In this document: positions 50,038 through 63,179 of the stretch, one piece after another | Numbering within the stretch: position 1 is the first letter of the stretch | Layout of the letters: each line of letters starts with the position of its first letter | Source: Augochlora pura | Lineage: Eukaryota; Arthropoda; Insecta; Hymenoptera; Halictidae | NCBI RefSeq assembly: GCF_028453695.1 | Contig: NC_135781.1 | Span: 34,792,777-34,856,776 of the forward strand | Direction of reading: 5' to 3' | DNA: 64,000 nucleotides | Made by a program: the position numbers and the translations under genes | Notes under the pieces: model-generated | What the model was told of the DNA's origin: nothing | Databases searched by the model: none | The model's input: the letters and a program-made list of their open reading frames with translations, nothing else

Positions 50038-53000
50038 TTTATTACGATGTGTTTGACATTTTTAGACTTTAAATTTCAAGAAAAAGTATCATAATATGTC
50101 ACCGAGGAACGTGACGTATTTATTGTATAAAAATTTCTACGTACGCATAGACGTACAGCACCAATCCGGGTAGTAATTCAAAACGCTGAAACTTTTAGCC
50201 AAATTACCGACAGTCGATTTTGACTAACAGTTTCACCGTTTCGCCACTATCCCATTTGGCGCGGTGCGGCCAACTAAACGAAGCTTCCTACCTATAGACT
50301 ATTATATGTAGCTAGCGTAGCCATTTATAGTCTTTATGCAAGTAAAATTTACTAGAAAAGAAAAAAAAATGACGCTACTTAGTTTCACCATGAGAAGCGT
50401 GCCACCTAAATGTTTTATCAACAATTGATACATACACATCTTGTTGGTGCATTTAATTCGAATGTATTAAATTGTTCGTAGATGGCGTGTCACAATCGAG
50501 AAAGTATTCGGAATCACAGAATTGAACAGTGGTGTAGAAAACAACGAGGAACGGAAGGAACGCGCGCCTTCGGTGATTGTCTCTTTCATCGGCAAGTTTC
50601 GCACAGAACGGTACGTTCATTACTTCAACCTACATTTTATTATCACATTAACTGTAACTGTCCTGTTTTCGTTTCGTTGAGTACAACTACAATATTTTCG
50701 TTATGTAACCGGCAATTTTAAACATTAGTGTACCATCACTTTTTACATTTCATTTTTAAAAATCAGACAAACATATAAAATAATCCGCTTAGTTTTCGCA
50801 ACGAATGAACTACGTTGGTGACATTACTTCGATCTGTTCATAGACGTTTCTTTCTTTCTGTTGTTCCTCGTGATAATCAAGATTTTAGAACCGTCCGCGA
50901 GTTACATGACTTTTAGGTTACTGCAACCATGCATTCTCTCAACGAATACGGAAATTATGTGTAATATCTTTTGATTGAATCAAATTTCATATCATGTCAA
51001 ATAGACATATCGAAATAGTAACTGTGCGATACTCCAAGGTACTTGCAAGGTTTTACTATTTTTACGTGTTCGTTGAGAGACGCGGTGTGCTTTGCTCCGA
51101 TAAAACAATCTATTTACGCAGTCGGACAGTATTGTGGTTTACCCTTCGATAACACTTTTGCGTTACTTTCTAAAGAAACATTGGATCCTCATCTTTGATT
51201 GTCTAGACCAGAGAAATACAGGTTCTCTATTTCTCTGTGTATTTAATCGACCGATTTTTGCACACCACTGCAGGGCCGCATCATAGAATTTACAGACCCT
51301 ACCGTATACATACTTCTCTACCATCCCCACATCCCTTATTAGACTTCGTTAACCAGGGATCAACGATAAACAAACTAAACGTTCTCGAACGTTGATAAAA
51401 TTTACGATTGCAGGTAGTCGATCGGTATGCCATTATTACTGAAAACCGATCAAAATTTATTATTATAATCTTTCGATTTTGCTGGGATTCTGTAGGAAAT
51501 ATTCTGTTTGCAGTACGATGTAAAAAACTAATTCGTTAATCGTATCCAAGGAATGCTAAAGCTAACACAATCGATTATCATGGCCGTGTTAAGCTCAGGT
51601 ACACGTTTCCAGAAAACACGAGACCCTTCCTTGGGCTTATCGCCCTGTGCTTTCCATGCGTTGATCTCACATCCCCAGAAAGTAGTAAATATGATAATCG
51701 ACACCCAAACTTGTAACTTGAAACGAAGATTTTCTTGAGGGTCCTCGAGCCCGATTTATCACGCGCCGTTACATAAAGATGTTGGGATTTGTAAAATATA
51801 GAATACAATGTCAAACGTCATCGTATAAAACAGCGACAACGTAAAATAAATGTAAAATCGACTTTTCTTTCATTTGATTTCGTTGCATCTGCTGATAATT
51901 TAGAAATTTCTTTCTTTCTTATAACTTTTGTAATCTCGATGCGCGATAAGTGTCATAGTCGACGAACGGAATAATGGAAAATCGATCTGCGCATGTGCTC
52001 CATCCATCAACCGAAAATTATGTGCGTTTTTTAACAAACTCGTGTGCGGTCCCGATCCGACAATCACCGATTATTTCCAGTCTGTTCAGTCGCGAATGCA
52101 ATGTTATCGTTCCGACAACACTGAACCAGAAAATTAGATATATCCTTCAAATTTATTTAATGTCTTTCTTACGAAACCGAAAACTGTATTCCCTGTCAGC
52201 CCGAAAATACGAGAGCTTCAAATTAATTAATCAACGATCATTTAGTTAATTGCTCAGCCTTGGATGTCTTTCAGAGACGCTTGGTTCCGCAGCTTTAAAT
52301 TCAATCGTCGATTTTTACATAACAAATACATAATAGACCTTCTCTTTGTTTTTAGAGAACGGAGCCAAAGCTACGCTGTAGAGATGAATCTGACGCCTGC
52401 CACCCTTTACGCTCTCCGACTATCGTTTCATCAGGTACAACAATTAGATTCCTGCAGCAATATTCCTGCGTTTTTTTCATAAATGTAGTATAGAGCACGG
52501 TACCAATTAAAAAGCCCACGAATTACAGAAGAATCATATATTTCTAATTGTACAACGTAACAAGCTGCACTCTGCAATGTGGCGCCACGTTTATCACAGC
52601 CCTGGCAAACGTGTTACGCAACGCTGTGCATATACATATACGTATATTATCATTGAGTGGCGTCTCAAAATTCACGTCGCACTGCCGCTACAATTTCTGG
52701 AAATCTCCCTAGCCTGGGGCAATTGCAGTGCAGACGTTGAACTAGAGATCACGAGGTGGTAGTAAATTGCTTACCTTTACAAGTATCAACCCCTCACCTT
52801 GACCGGCAGCATACTTTAAATACGTATCGCTATATTTCTATCAAATATTCATCATTTTTCAGGGAACCGTACATTCCGCGCTTCGTAGAAACGTGGTGGA
52901 TAGTAACGTCCCTAAATCTGCGGTCGTTCTTGCCACGGTAGGCCTATCCATGAGCATGTTCTCCGTGAAAAAGATGCTGTCCTCGAAGCCTCGTGGTCGT

Positions 53001-56000
53001 CTATAATGGTCCTGCGCGATTAAGCAGCAACAACTTCGCAAGGGAAGAGGAGAGGAGAGGAGAAGAGAGAAACACGACTAAACATGGTTCACCGAAATCG
53101 AATATCTCACGCGACACACTCACGATACGAAAGCTCGTCGTCGCATAACGAAACCGCCCACGCTCCCTATTATTGTATTCATTTGCAATTAATCTGTCAT
53201 CATGAAATCACTGTTTATTCGTTTGCTCGATAAGGTACTAGTCGTAGTCAATGTTAGTCATTAAACCGAGACTGTGGTTCACAAAGCTGAAAATGTTAAC
53301 GAGTCTGACACGGAACAAAGCATCGTCACTCTTGTGTCGAAGTAACTAAGACAGTTAAGATGAGTGATGCGAATCGTCGATCGTCTTACATTGTTTGAGA
53401 AAAATTGTTGCCTGAAATTCTACTCAAAGAGAGACCTCGGTCGACGGGTGATTTTGTTGGTGAATTTATGGAGAAAATGGGTGCGATTCGAGGGCCTACC
53501 GTTGGTTGATGGTAATTCGTTTTAAGAATTCTTCTCCAACCGTCTGGCCCGTCCTGATTGTTGCTGCGAGACTGTGCCACAGGACATGTCCGCGACGTTG
53601 TATCCTACCATGGATTGTACTCGTTTAAATCGTAGTCAATCATACAATTTTTTAGTTATACGAAAACCAGTACGATCTTATCAGTTATTTTTATTTTCTA
53701 CCCGATTCCCTAATCCCTGCTCTGGACACAGCGGTATCCTTTTAGACTTATTTATAGACTTGGACTATCATCGGTGGATGATGACATATTCGTGCATTCA
53801 AAGTTGTTCAACCACGAAAACAAGTTGGTAAATAGAGTGGAAATAAGTTATATAATGTGAGTTAATAACTTACAGTTGCTTTGGAAATATTTTAAAATAT
53901 GGTTCAACCCCTTCGTAAGGTTGTAATCATCCCTTTAAAAGGATACAGTTTAAAACCTCGTTTCCTTGTAGACGGATACCACTGTGATAGTAGTCGTGCA
54001 AGAGAATGTCCATATGTCACCTTCGTTAGACTGCGGATTTTCATGAAAACACTTACTTCTAAGAATAACGTTAACGCAGGGAAAATTGTGGTTGGAGTTT
54101 TCTAGGGGTGTAAGGACAGCAATCTCCAGTTTTTAAAAATAATAGATTAAATTGTTCCCTATTATTAAGACTAACAGTTTTTATTTGAAAGCGGGAGTGC
54201 CACTTTTTACATCCCCAGGAAATTGCTTTCACAATTTACGATATGCAATTTAAAACTTACGACACAGCGTGAACCACTGTATGGAAAACACATCCCGTAT
54301 TCCTTGTAGCAATTAGACCTGTTATACACACATGTAGATCTGCAGTTTGTTGATCTTTCTAGTATAGAATACTCGTATACACTTGTACATATTGAACTTA
54401 GAATTAGAATCACGTTCGTACGATAGAGTTACTTGCGATCGATCGACGAAGAGCGGTAGAATCATTTTTATTGGACTTAATGTGTACATTTATTTATAAT
54501 TATTATACAGTCTCACACTCGATATCTCTTGTCGTAACATCTCGTCTATATTCTCCCGCGCTCGTTCCCTTTCAAGCTCTCGATTTCGTCTCGTATTCTC
54601 AGAAGAGGTCTCTCGCCCACGCCAGGGGAACGTCAACGTAAGCTTCGATGCCCGTCTTTCGTCCGTCAAAAATCAATTTTCAAGTTTCGTTATCGTTTTG
54701 TAAAAAAATATCGGAGTTTTTTTTAAAACGGAACTCGTCAGCCCCGGTCGACGTCCTGTCTAGCGTGCGCGCGGCTAGTTCGCACACAAGATATAGATAT
54801 ATGCGGTATGTATACGTATAGGTAGCTATAGAATGAAAAAATTGATAATCGTCGGACCGCTCGATTCGACAGATATATTCGGCTGTTAAAATATGTATCT
54901 AAAAATATATTTGAAAAGATAAAAATGTATCTGAAAAGAGGAAAACGTAACGAAAGTATCAATGAATACAATATAATGGTCAACGAAAAAAGAAAAATAA
55001 TAAAATAAAACGGTAACGAATACCCCAAAGAACAAAAATAAAAGAAGCAACACCACCGAGAATTTCCACGAATGCGACGTCCCTTTCGCATTCGTATTGC
55101 TTATCCGCAGTTAATCGACACTCTTGTACTAAAAAGAAACTTTGGCAAATGCTACACTTAAACAATACTTTTTGGCGAACGGAACACGTTCTCCAAGATA
55201 AAGAGGACCGGTTTTCGTTCTGTCGCCGACGCGGATGGAGAGAATCTGTGTTTAACATTATTATGGTAACGTGGAACGAGTAAGTCGAAGTCAAAGAACA
55301 CGCCCGAAAAGCCAATGTTCGCCTTCCTTTTCAGCGCCTTCTTTGTCTCCCGTGCGGCTCGCGTTTGCTTAATTAGTTTCTTAATTAGTGGCAGTCTGGC
55401 AAGGAGGCAAGTGGTTGTGGTAGATCGCTCGACAAACGGACATTATCTCGCTCGACCGTTTCCGAAATCGCGAGACAATTCTGGAAATAATATCGACGCG
55501 ATGCGACGGTCTTGCGGCCGAAAACAGACGGTGGTTCCTTTCTGTCGATTATGATGCTACTGCAAGGGTTGCTCGAGCCGCCCGACGATACGGCGCTCGT
55601 TCCTTTTTTTCGATCCTGGCAAATTAAACACCGGAAACGCATCCCTAGACTACACGATTACACTATCGAGACGACAATAAAATACATTGTTCCACCACGA
55701 ATCTCGTGCTTTCTCTGGCATACGCACCCCCCACCCACACTTTCGCCACTGTCCGAGTTCGTCTTCCCTTCAACATCCCTTGAGTAGGCTTTCAACTTTT
55801 CAAGTAGCCGTGTCGCACGGGTTTCAGTGTACCGATTTTATTATTTCTCGGATTCACAGAAGTCCGCGAGACGTGCATCTCAGAGAGTTGGAAGATCAAA
55901 TGCGTGGTGTATAATAGGTAACTGTGAACTGTAAACTGCGATATTACGGGATAGCAACCACTCTTCCTAAATCACGCATAAAATTGGATCCGAATCGACT

Positions 56001-57546
56001 ATCTTTCTCGACGACAATAACGATTTCACTCCGAATTTAATCATTTCTTTGGCTGATTATTCTCTAAACTCTAAAGGACAGTTGTTTAACTGCGACCATT
56101 TGAACAACTTGGATCGGTTGCTACCTCGTTACATCGTCGTCAGCGATTGTACGATTCAATGTTCTACAGTCCGTTTTCGGAAAGAAAAGACTTGAGATAC
56201 GTCGAGAACCCAAATTACATTCCATCTCCCACTCCGATAACCGAAATTTTTCAACGATCCGAAATGATTACGGATCAGGAGATAATTTTTACGGAATGAT
56301 CGCATATTACTAATTAAAATCGTACCGTTTTGACCCTAAACCTGCCGACGAAAAGTACAACCGATAGACCGTGCGTGTTGCTTCATAAAAATGACGAAAC
56401 AAATTTTATTTAATATTTCCGCCGTTTTCATTTTAATGTACAGTTCAGTACAGAAATTCGGTCAAACAACAAATGTTTAAATAAAAACTGTAAAACCGGC
56501 GATTTTGATACGGTAGGTTTAGCGTTAAATTGATTGTTTGGTTTCAAAATCGTTTCATTTAAATTGCAATTTTTTAACAATCGTAACTTAATTAAAGCAT
56601 CAGTCGTTCATCCAGTAAGAATCGTTAACGAATAAAATAAATAATCGTTCGTACTTTCGCAAGTCAAATCGCTTCTTTCAGAAAATAGACCGGCGGTGTG
56701 TAACGTCGAATCAACGAATATCGATTGACTGGCAAGTTCGTGAATCGTCGCTCCCACTGTTCTCTTGCGTGCATACGAGACGCCTACGCTTCCGCGTCTT
56801 CTACAAGGTAAAAAAAGATATGTACGTTCTTAAATATCAAGGGGAAAACAGAATATAAAAAGAATAAACGATCGGCTGCGTCGCACACATAAAAACGTGG
56901 CGAAAGATCTGCAAACGAGTCACGGATAAGCTGGATTAGTCGATCGTCCGTTCCGAAAGCCCGACACGATGTTAGAAAAATAGATCTCGTTTCCGCGATT
57001 AACTAATCCGCCACTCGTTCATCTTAATCACAATCGCGTTCGCTTCCTACTACATTTTCTGTTTTCTGCGGTGTGAATCGCAGGGATCGGTGAGTGGCTG
57101 GCGAACATAATTTTCACGCACCCGGCGGTGGTACGTTATTAGTTTCACTGTTTCCAAGTCTTTAATATTTTAAAGAACGAATCGATCACAAACAGCGTAG
57201 AAATGAAACGTTACAAACGATATTGACGAAAAATATATAATACATATATTTTTATGCAAACACGCGTATATACATATTTGTTTGCGTATACGTATATACG
57301 CGTGAACATACACATGTATATTTATGTTATATGTATAAAGAGGAACCGGTTCTCTGAAACGTTTGACGTTCTCGTCGAGATCGAATCTCGCAATCTGTGC
57401 GCGCGATTGGCCCCCATCGTACACGTAAAGACTCCATAGAAGTCGTATCATGTGTTATCTTTAAAATTTTATTCGTTACAAAATGAAAAAAGGGAAAAGA
57501 TAACTGAATCCATGCACTTGGTGCAATGAATATATATTTATATCGG

Positions 57547-57573
57547 TATATATATATATATATATATACACGT

Positions 57574-57617
<44 letters not shown>
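57547..57617. repeat. (TA)n microsatellite
   Basis: A 71-base alternating TA tract with one short CACGTATACA interruption. It lies in the region that may be Smox 3' UTR. Confidence 0.95.
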
Positions 57618-57619
<2 letters not shown>

Positions 57620-59255
57620 TAGTATAATAAAAACAGGTTAAAACTCGCCCACCCCTTGTTCTTCTTCGTACGATCTACGTGAAGGCTGTCTCCTCGAGAT
57701 TTTTTTCTCATTTTTCGTTAACGGTACCCTCTTCTTCTTCTTCTTCTTCTTCTCTAGTTCGTCTTGAATACGAAATATGCTTTATATAAAATCTGCGCTA
57801 AAAATATAAAAACCGTTTACTATGATTCTCAAACAATTCGTAAAGAAATTCAATACGTTACAGAATTAATCGATTACGCTCGACTCGTGCGAAGCATCTC
57901 GTCTTCAAGGCTAGACCATTGCTCTTCTTTGTTCTGCTTCGCTTTCTACCCGTAATTTTTACAAGTTTCGCATTCTGTCGTGTCTTTCTACGGAAAATCT
58001 CGCGAGACTACACGAGGCAACGATCCTTTACCCCCGGAAGCAATCTCGGAGCCAGTAATGTCGCGGAAAAGGAATAATCACTGAAAACTGTTTCGCGGGC
58101 TGCCCAAAGTAGACATGGCCTCGTCGCTCAGGGTCCCAGAAGGGCCACCCGTATGCCTCAAGAGGCGAAAGCGTGGCTCTGCTTGTTTCATACCGAGTCA
58201 AACGCTTGTACAACGATTCTTAGCTAACGAACGGCTCGCTATGTTAACATCAACACGAAAATGTGCATCGTAATGTTTACCATGCGCTGCATGAATTTCC
58301 AGCATGCGATGATAGGTATACGTATATGTATCATTTTTCCCGCGTTCACGTTAGCTTACGTCGCATGGTGTGTCGTGTAAATATTACTATCTACCACAGA
58401 TTTTCGAGCAATCGGTACTTCTACCAATGTCAAGAGATACAACGCTTACGCTTAATAAGAACATCAGTTACACCTGATAAGACACCTTAGTACGTAGAAA
58501 TTTTATCTTTTCCTCATTTAAATCCCTGAACCTTCAATCTCTAATTCTTCGGTACCCGATCCGAGCTCTACAGACCAGTTCGAACTTTGAACCATGCCAG
58601 CATTTTTATATTGTACATTGTGCTTCCTTTATAACGTAAACAGGAAGAAACGAATATCAGTATTCTATATTTGGTACCATTTCCTTTGTGTCCTAGCAAA
58701 CGTGTCAAAAAAAATTCTAAAAAGCTTAGAGTAGAAGATGACGAATAGAAAAAGCAGTAAGAAATATCGATCAACAAGTGAGAATCATCGGTACAATTCA
58801 AAGTTCGAAAAGCTCCAAAATTTGAACCGTGTCGAACCTTTTTTTACAGCCGTATTTAGAGCGTTCTGAACCTTCAAGACGTAACTGTTTAACGAATCGA
58901 ACGCGTTGAACAGTTACACACGTATTGAACACTGTATTTATCCATTCTTATTGTTATCGTACGAGAGAAATGAATGCCGCGGTTGTTTTATTCGTAGGAA
59001 AAACATTGACGAAAACTCCGAACGAACCGGTGTGTCGGTTTGGAGGCTGTGCAATGGGACTACACGTATTTCCGCTAACCATAGGATCTCTCTAACAGCG
59101 GATCGTAAACACGAGTTACGCAGTATTATGTATTTACCTTGTAAGAGTTCACGTATACTGTAAGACCGGAGTGCGTTGGCTTAACAAGCAATAAAAATAT
59201 GCGAAGGCTGAGCTCTCTCTTTCTCTCTCATTATCACTTGCTCACTCACTCTCAT

Positions 59256-59278
59256 TCTCTCTCTCTCTCTCTCTCTCT
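59256..59278. repeat. (TC)n microsatellite
   Basis: A near-pure TC tract of about 23 bases within a longer CT-rich stretch, about 470 bases beyond the Smox stop codon. Confidence 0.9.
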
Positions 59279-59653
59279 TTCTGCTTTGCCGTATCGCTTA
59301 CGCGAATACGCGCGTAAATTCTGTTTAAAGTACAAATACTTTGTTGTCCGCCCCCTTGATTCGTCTAAAATCGGATTTGTGACCGTAAATCGATGCCACG
59401 TGTTGACATCATCGGTTTCATCGAACACGTTGATTGAAAACGCGTACGTTCTTTCTGTTCTTTTGAACACGTGATTCGTTATTTACATACTATTCCTTCC
59501 CGTAATTGCGAGAACGTTGAGAAATCATCGATTTTTGAGCGCAAATCGATTTGTTTCTCTTTTCATTTTCTTTTTTTGCCTACCGTGGCTTTAACGATCG
59601 CGAAGAAACCGAATGGAAAGCGGTCTGATTCGCGGTGGAAAGAGAACCGATCA

Positions 59654-59684
<31 letters not shown>

Positions 59685-59743
59685 GCGACACGCGGATCGT
59701 CTCTTTGCTGTATCGTATCCAGGAAGGAGAGAAATGTACAATT

Positions 59744-61493
59744 TTATGACATCGAGGAACAGGGCAGACGCGGCGAGCCCATCTGCGTCAGCACCCTGTC
59801 CAACCATTGCAACGGGCCGTTTAAATGCAATTCGATCCAACAGGGAGTGGATGTCACCGTTTGCCGCCGGTACGCCGCGCCCCAGCCTTTCACGAAGCTC
59901 ATCCTAATGGTGCACATCCGAGTTAGCTGGTATACCGCCTCGAATCCTTGAGATACCGACTGGGACAACAACGCGGCGAACTCCTGGTTGTTGAATATCT
60001 TCAAATTACAACCTGAATCAGAAAAAGTTCTGGCTATAGCAACTGCACCTTTCATTTAAGAAACATCGATGCGGAGAAAAAAATATCTACCGGGTGGTAT
60101 TTTACAAACGGTGGCCGGATGCCAACCATAGCGCTGGTTACAGTTAGGACTCTGAACGAATATGCTCGAATCGGACAAACACTCCGCGAAAACCTCGCCA
60201 CCGATGTAATAAAGCCTGGCTCCTTTGCCGATATGTCGTCTCGTCTGCTCGACCACGGTATTGCGATTCACGTTCGACAACAGGCCCAAACAGAAGCGCT
60301 CGGAGTTACTGGGATCCGTGAATCCGTCGACCGTGATGCTCGGTTGCGACGCGTGGAAGGTCTCGCCCACTCTTGTGTTCAGCTCGTAGTAGCTTATCGA
60401 ACACCTGAAAGCCAGCGCGATGAATAACTCGTGGCGCGAAATGAATCGGAAGTCGTGTCGAATCGAACGAGAGTCGCAAGGAAAAAGAACAGAGCTCTGG
60501 AGAAGCAGTCGCCAGACTCACCAAAATGCGGGTTCGCAGTACATGACTGGCTGCGCGTCAACAGGGCTGGGAGACAATCGCGACAAAGACATGTTGTCGT
60601 TGTGATCCATGTTGTCGCCATCCTCGCTTATGTATCCCGGGGGCGGTGTGTCCGCGGGAGGATCCATGGATCCGGGTGCCGGATGCGGCGAACCTTGGAC
60701 GCTTCCTAAGCTTCCGACGCTCGCTGGACTCGTTGCTTGCATACTCTAAAGGCAAGTCGGAAGCGTAATGCCTCGAAGAAAGAAACTAGCCCCGAAAAAG
60801 TCGTCTCGCTGCTAACCTGCATTCCTTGATAGGGATTGTTCGCCTGCTGCTGTTGTTGCTGTTGTTGTTGTTGCTGCTGCTGCTGCTGTTGTTGCTGGGG
60901 AGACTGCGGTATACCCTGTTGATTGTGATGCTGGTGGTTCAGCGTCGCGTGGAAACTCGTGTTCTCCGGCACGCTGACGCTCAGCTCCTCGAGGGAGGTA
61001 TTATAGAGGACGGACTCGTCCCCGGCGAGGTTGTGCCGCGGCACAAGAATAGCTGGTAAAACTGCAACGTTTCGTGCGATTATAGTCACGCGATTGCTCG
61101 ATCGTTTTTGCTTGCAGCCGATTAACCCTCGGAGACCGGTGCACAGGTCTATCTTGACCCAGAGCGTACGAGCGTCGAACGAGCGTAATCGATAGCGACG
61201 GAAAGGCTGCGGATTCGAACGATTCGAAACAAACGGTCCACTCTATACGAGGGCTAATCGCAACCAAAGGAAACTGTTGGCTCCGTCTACCTGGCGTCTG
61301 TATTCGTTGGTAGTGATACGGATTCACGCAGACCTCGTCCCGTTTCTGCGTGAACGCGTACTCGCAGTGCTCAATCGCTCTCAGCTCCTGATGGGACTGC
61401 AGGTCCGGCCAGCGCCAGAGACGGCAGTAGATCACGTGCGGCAGTCCCTTGCCTCGGGCTCCTTGGACACCGTTGTCGCCGACTCCGCCTGGA
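59744..61493 (-). CDS. Smox: Smad2/3 orthologue Smox, last five coding exons (5' end beyond window)
   Basis: This is a receptor-regulated Smad that carries activin/TGF-beta signals to the nucleus. Exons in transcript order: 61493-61291, 61061-60817, 60745-60522, 60404-60091 and 60012-59744; all phases join. The first encodes the end of the MH1 DNA-binding domain (GLPHVIYCRLWRWPDL, DEVCVNPYHYQR). The second begins VLPAILVPRH and holds about 18 consecutive glutamines in the linker. The third has TPPPGYISEDGD, a PPxY site for WW-domain ligases, with SP phosphosites. The last two encode MH2 (CSISYYELN, GETFHASQPS, KIFNNQEFAALLSQSV, WIELHLNGPLQWLD), ending in CSSMS, the receptor-phosphorylated SSxS tail. 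FNNQEFAALL and YQLTRMCTIRM favour Smad2/3 over Smad1/5. The earlier MH1 exons lie past 64000. Upstream of GLPHV the exon reads GGVGDNGVQGARGK, where Smad2/3 normally has SLDGRLQVSHRK. Confidence 0.96.
60844..60897 (-). repeat. Smox: Polyglutamine-encoding tract in the Smox linker
   Basis: Mixed CAG and CAA codons encode about 18 glutamines in a row between the MH1 and MH2 domains. Vertebrate Smad2/3 have no such run, but linker length is variable in the family, so it is probably tolerated. Confidence 0.92.
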
Positions 61494-61495
61494 CT

Positions 61496-61726
61496 AGGCC
61501 TTTAAAAGAAACGATCGCCCTATCGGTAAACGGAACACCGTATCGCGTGGACTGGATAAGACCCCAACCAGGCTATGACGAACGTCTGGGGGCCAAATCC
61601 AAGGGAGAACCAAGCAAGAAATCCCTAAACGAAATATTCCAAGAGGCTGTAGCAAATATTACGGCAGGGGCAAGCATTTTCATAGGAGACAAGTCTCTAC
61701 CGCCGCATCCACCGTTTCCACGTTAA
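61496..61726 (+). other. Coding-like open frame opposite a Smox intron, unassigned
   Basis: From 61496 the plus-strand frame reads as 76 residues (RPLKETIALSVNGTPYRVDW, then IRPQPGYDERLGAKSKGEPS and so on) to TAA at 61724-61726. It is not low-complexity, and its amino-acid use looks more like a real protein than the surrounding chance frames. It starts right at the Smox MH1 exon boundary without a start codon of its own. It could be a fragment of a retroelement, an exon of an unrecognised gene, or chance. I cannot name a family. Confidence 0.25.
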
Positions 61727-62504
61727 CCACCCGAGCTTTCTTTCGCTTCCTCCGACTTTGGAGCGCGCTTCGCATTGCGTCCGTCTGCCGCGCCGGAAAC
61801 GGTGGCGCCTACCGGCGAAAACAAATCAACCGACACGGAGGTACACGCCGCCTCCTTCTTTTCGAACGTTTTCTTCGATCTCGAAAGAGCAACAGCCCCA
61901 CCAGCGGTGTTGACCCACGGAATCAACCATCTTTTAAAGTCTTTTTATTATTCCTTGGGTACAGCTGGATGCGACAGAACCAACGCATCGGAATCATGGG
62001 TCGCGGAAAGTCTTTTGTAACGAAACGATATCTACAACTGCAGTACCCGCATCACGTATTCGCGAAGCACGAGCGACGAGCAGACGTTGGTTCGCCTTGG
62101 GCGCGTCGGCAGTGGAATTACAATAACTGTCACAGATACGCGACGATGACTCTCGTCTTCTATGGAAAATCGCACACAGTCGATAGTCGCACACGTGCAA
62201 CCAGCGGAGAACGCGTGAACCTCGTGCTTCAACTACCTGTGGTCTCGGTAGATCAACATTCCCACAACTTCGTCGATCGAATCTTTCTGCTCGGGAAACA
62301 AAGCCGCAAAAACGGATGCCGATCTTGCCTAGGAACCATGCAAAACCGCGACCTCGACTTAATCGTGTCGCAAAATTCAAATAGTTTCGGAGATCGCACG
62401 ACCGAAGCCTCCTTGAAACGACCGATCTCGCGATTCTATCCTCGTCGGCGTTGATCAAACAACTCCCGATCTTTGATTCGTTTCCGTGCTACGACTCTGC
62501 CTGG

Positions 62505-62508
<4 letters not shown>

Positions 62509-62540
<32 letters not shown>
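62509..62540. repeat. (CT)16 microsatellite
   Basis: A pure 32-base CT tract in the Smox upstream intron. Confidence 0.95.
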
Positions 62541-62542
<2 letters not shown>

Positions 62543-63136
62543 TTCCACCTGTTTGCTCCGTTCCCCCGGCCTGTACCGGAATTCACGGAACAGTGCAGTT
62601 GCATAACAATTTGAAAACAGACTCCTGCTACTTCCGCGAATGGGACGACTTTTCTGGAGACTCGTTCTCGTTCCTCGGGCAATCGCCACTGGAACACGGC
62701 AACGACCAACAGGTGTTCGACGAGCGGGCGGCCACTGCCACGGCGTCCGGTCATCCCGAATCGAAGAGCAGGTTTGTCGATCATTTTGCGAAAACGCGTT
62801 CCGAACGTTTCCGTGTCTGTCACGATCCAACCCCGTTGGCGTTGCAAAACACGGAGAGTAGCATCGATGACGCCCGCGAGAACGCAATGGTCCGACTTCT
62901 CCCGCGACTGCGACTCTAATCGGCCGGCTGAATCAGCGTTCGCTCGCACGAGGACACGCAAAGTCGCGTTAACCATCAAATTCTTTCCACGTGTGCACGA
63001 GGGCCGCGGATTGATCCAACGTAATCGACGATTATCCAGGGATCCGTGCAATAGTGTAATCACCTAACGTCCTGCCGCGCGTTTCTCTCCAATTCGTAAG
63101 CGAATAGTGAACGAAAACGTCGCACGATTCGATCCG

Positions 63137-63179
63137 TGAATCCCGCGAATCCCGCGAATCCCGCGACTCCCGCGAATCA
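63137..63179. repeat. CCCGCGAAT tandem repeat
   Basis: Four to five imperfect copies of a 9-base unit (CCCGCGAAT, with one CCCGCGACT) in non-coding sequence. Confidence 0.85.

Larger units (their letters stand above)
50038..59743. other. Gene-poor interval between the unknown gene and Smox
   Basis: No coding exon can be supported in 9.7 kb. The right end should carry the Smox 3' UTR: TTTATT at 58987-58992 and 57468-57473 read AATAAA on the minus strand, about 750 and 2270 bases past the Smox stop. Simple repeats are (TA)n at 57547-57617, TTC units near 57730 and (TC)n at 59256-59278. Short frames such as 53386-53580 (minus) look polar and protein-like but match nothing I know. Confidence 0.45.

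Noticed and set aside
53386..53580. Minus-strand 64-codon polar frame that looks somewhat protein-like
   Set aside because: No recognised family, no convincing flanking splice sites and no neighbouring exons. Left as a note only.
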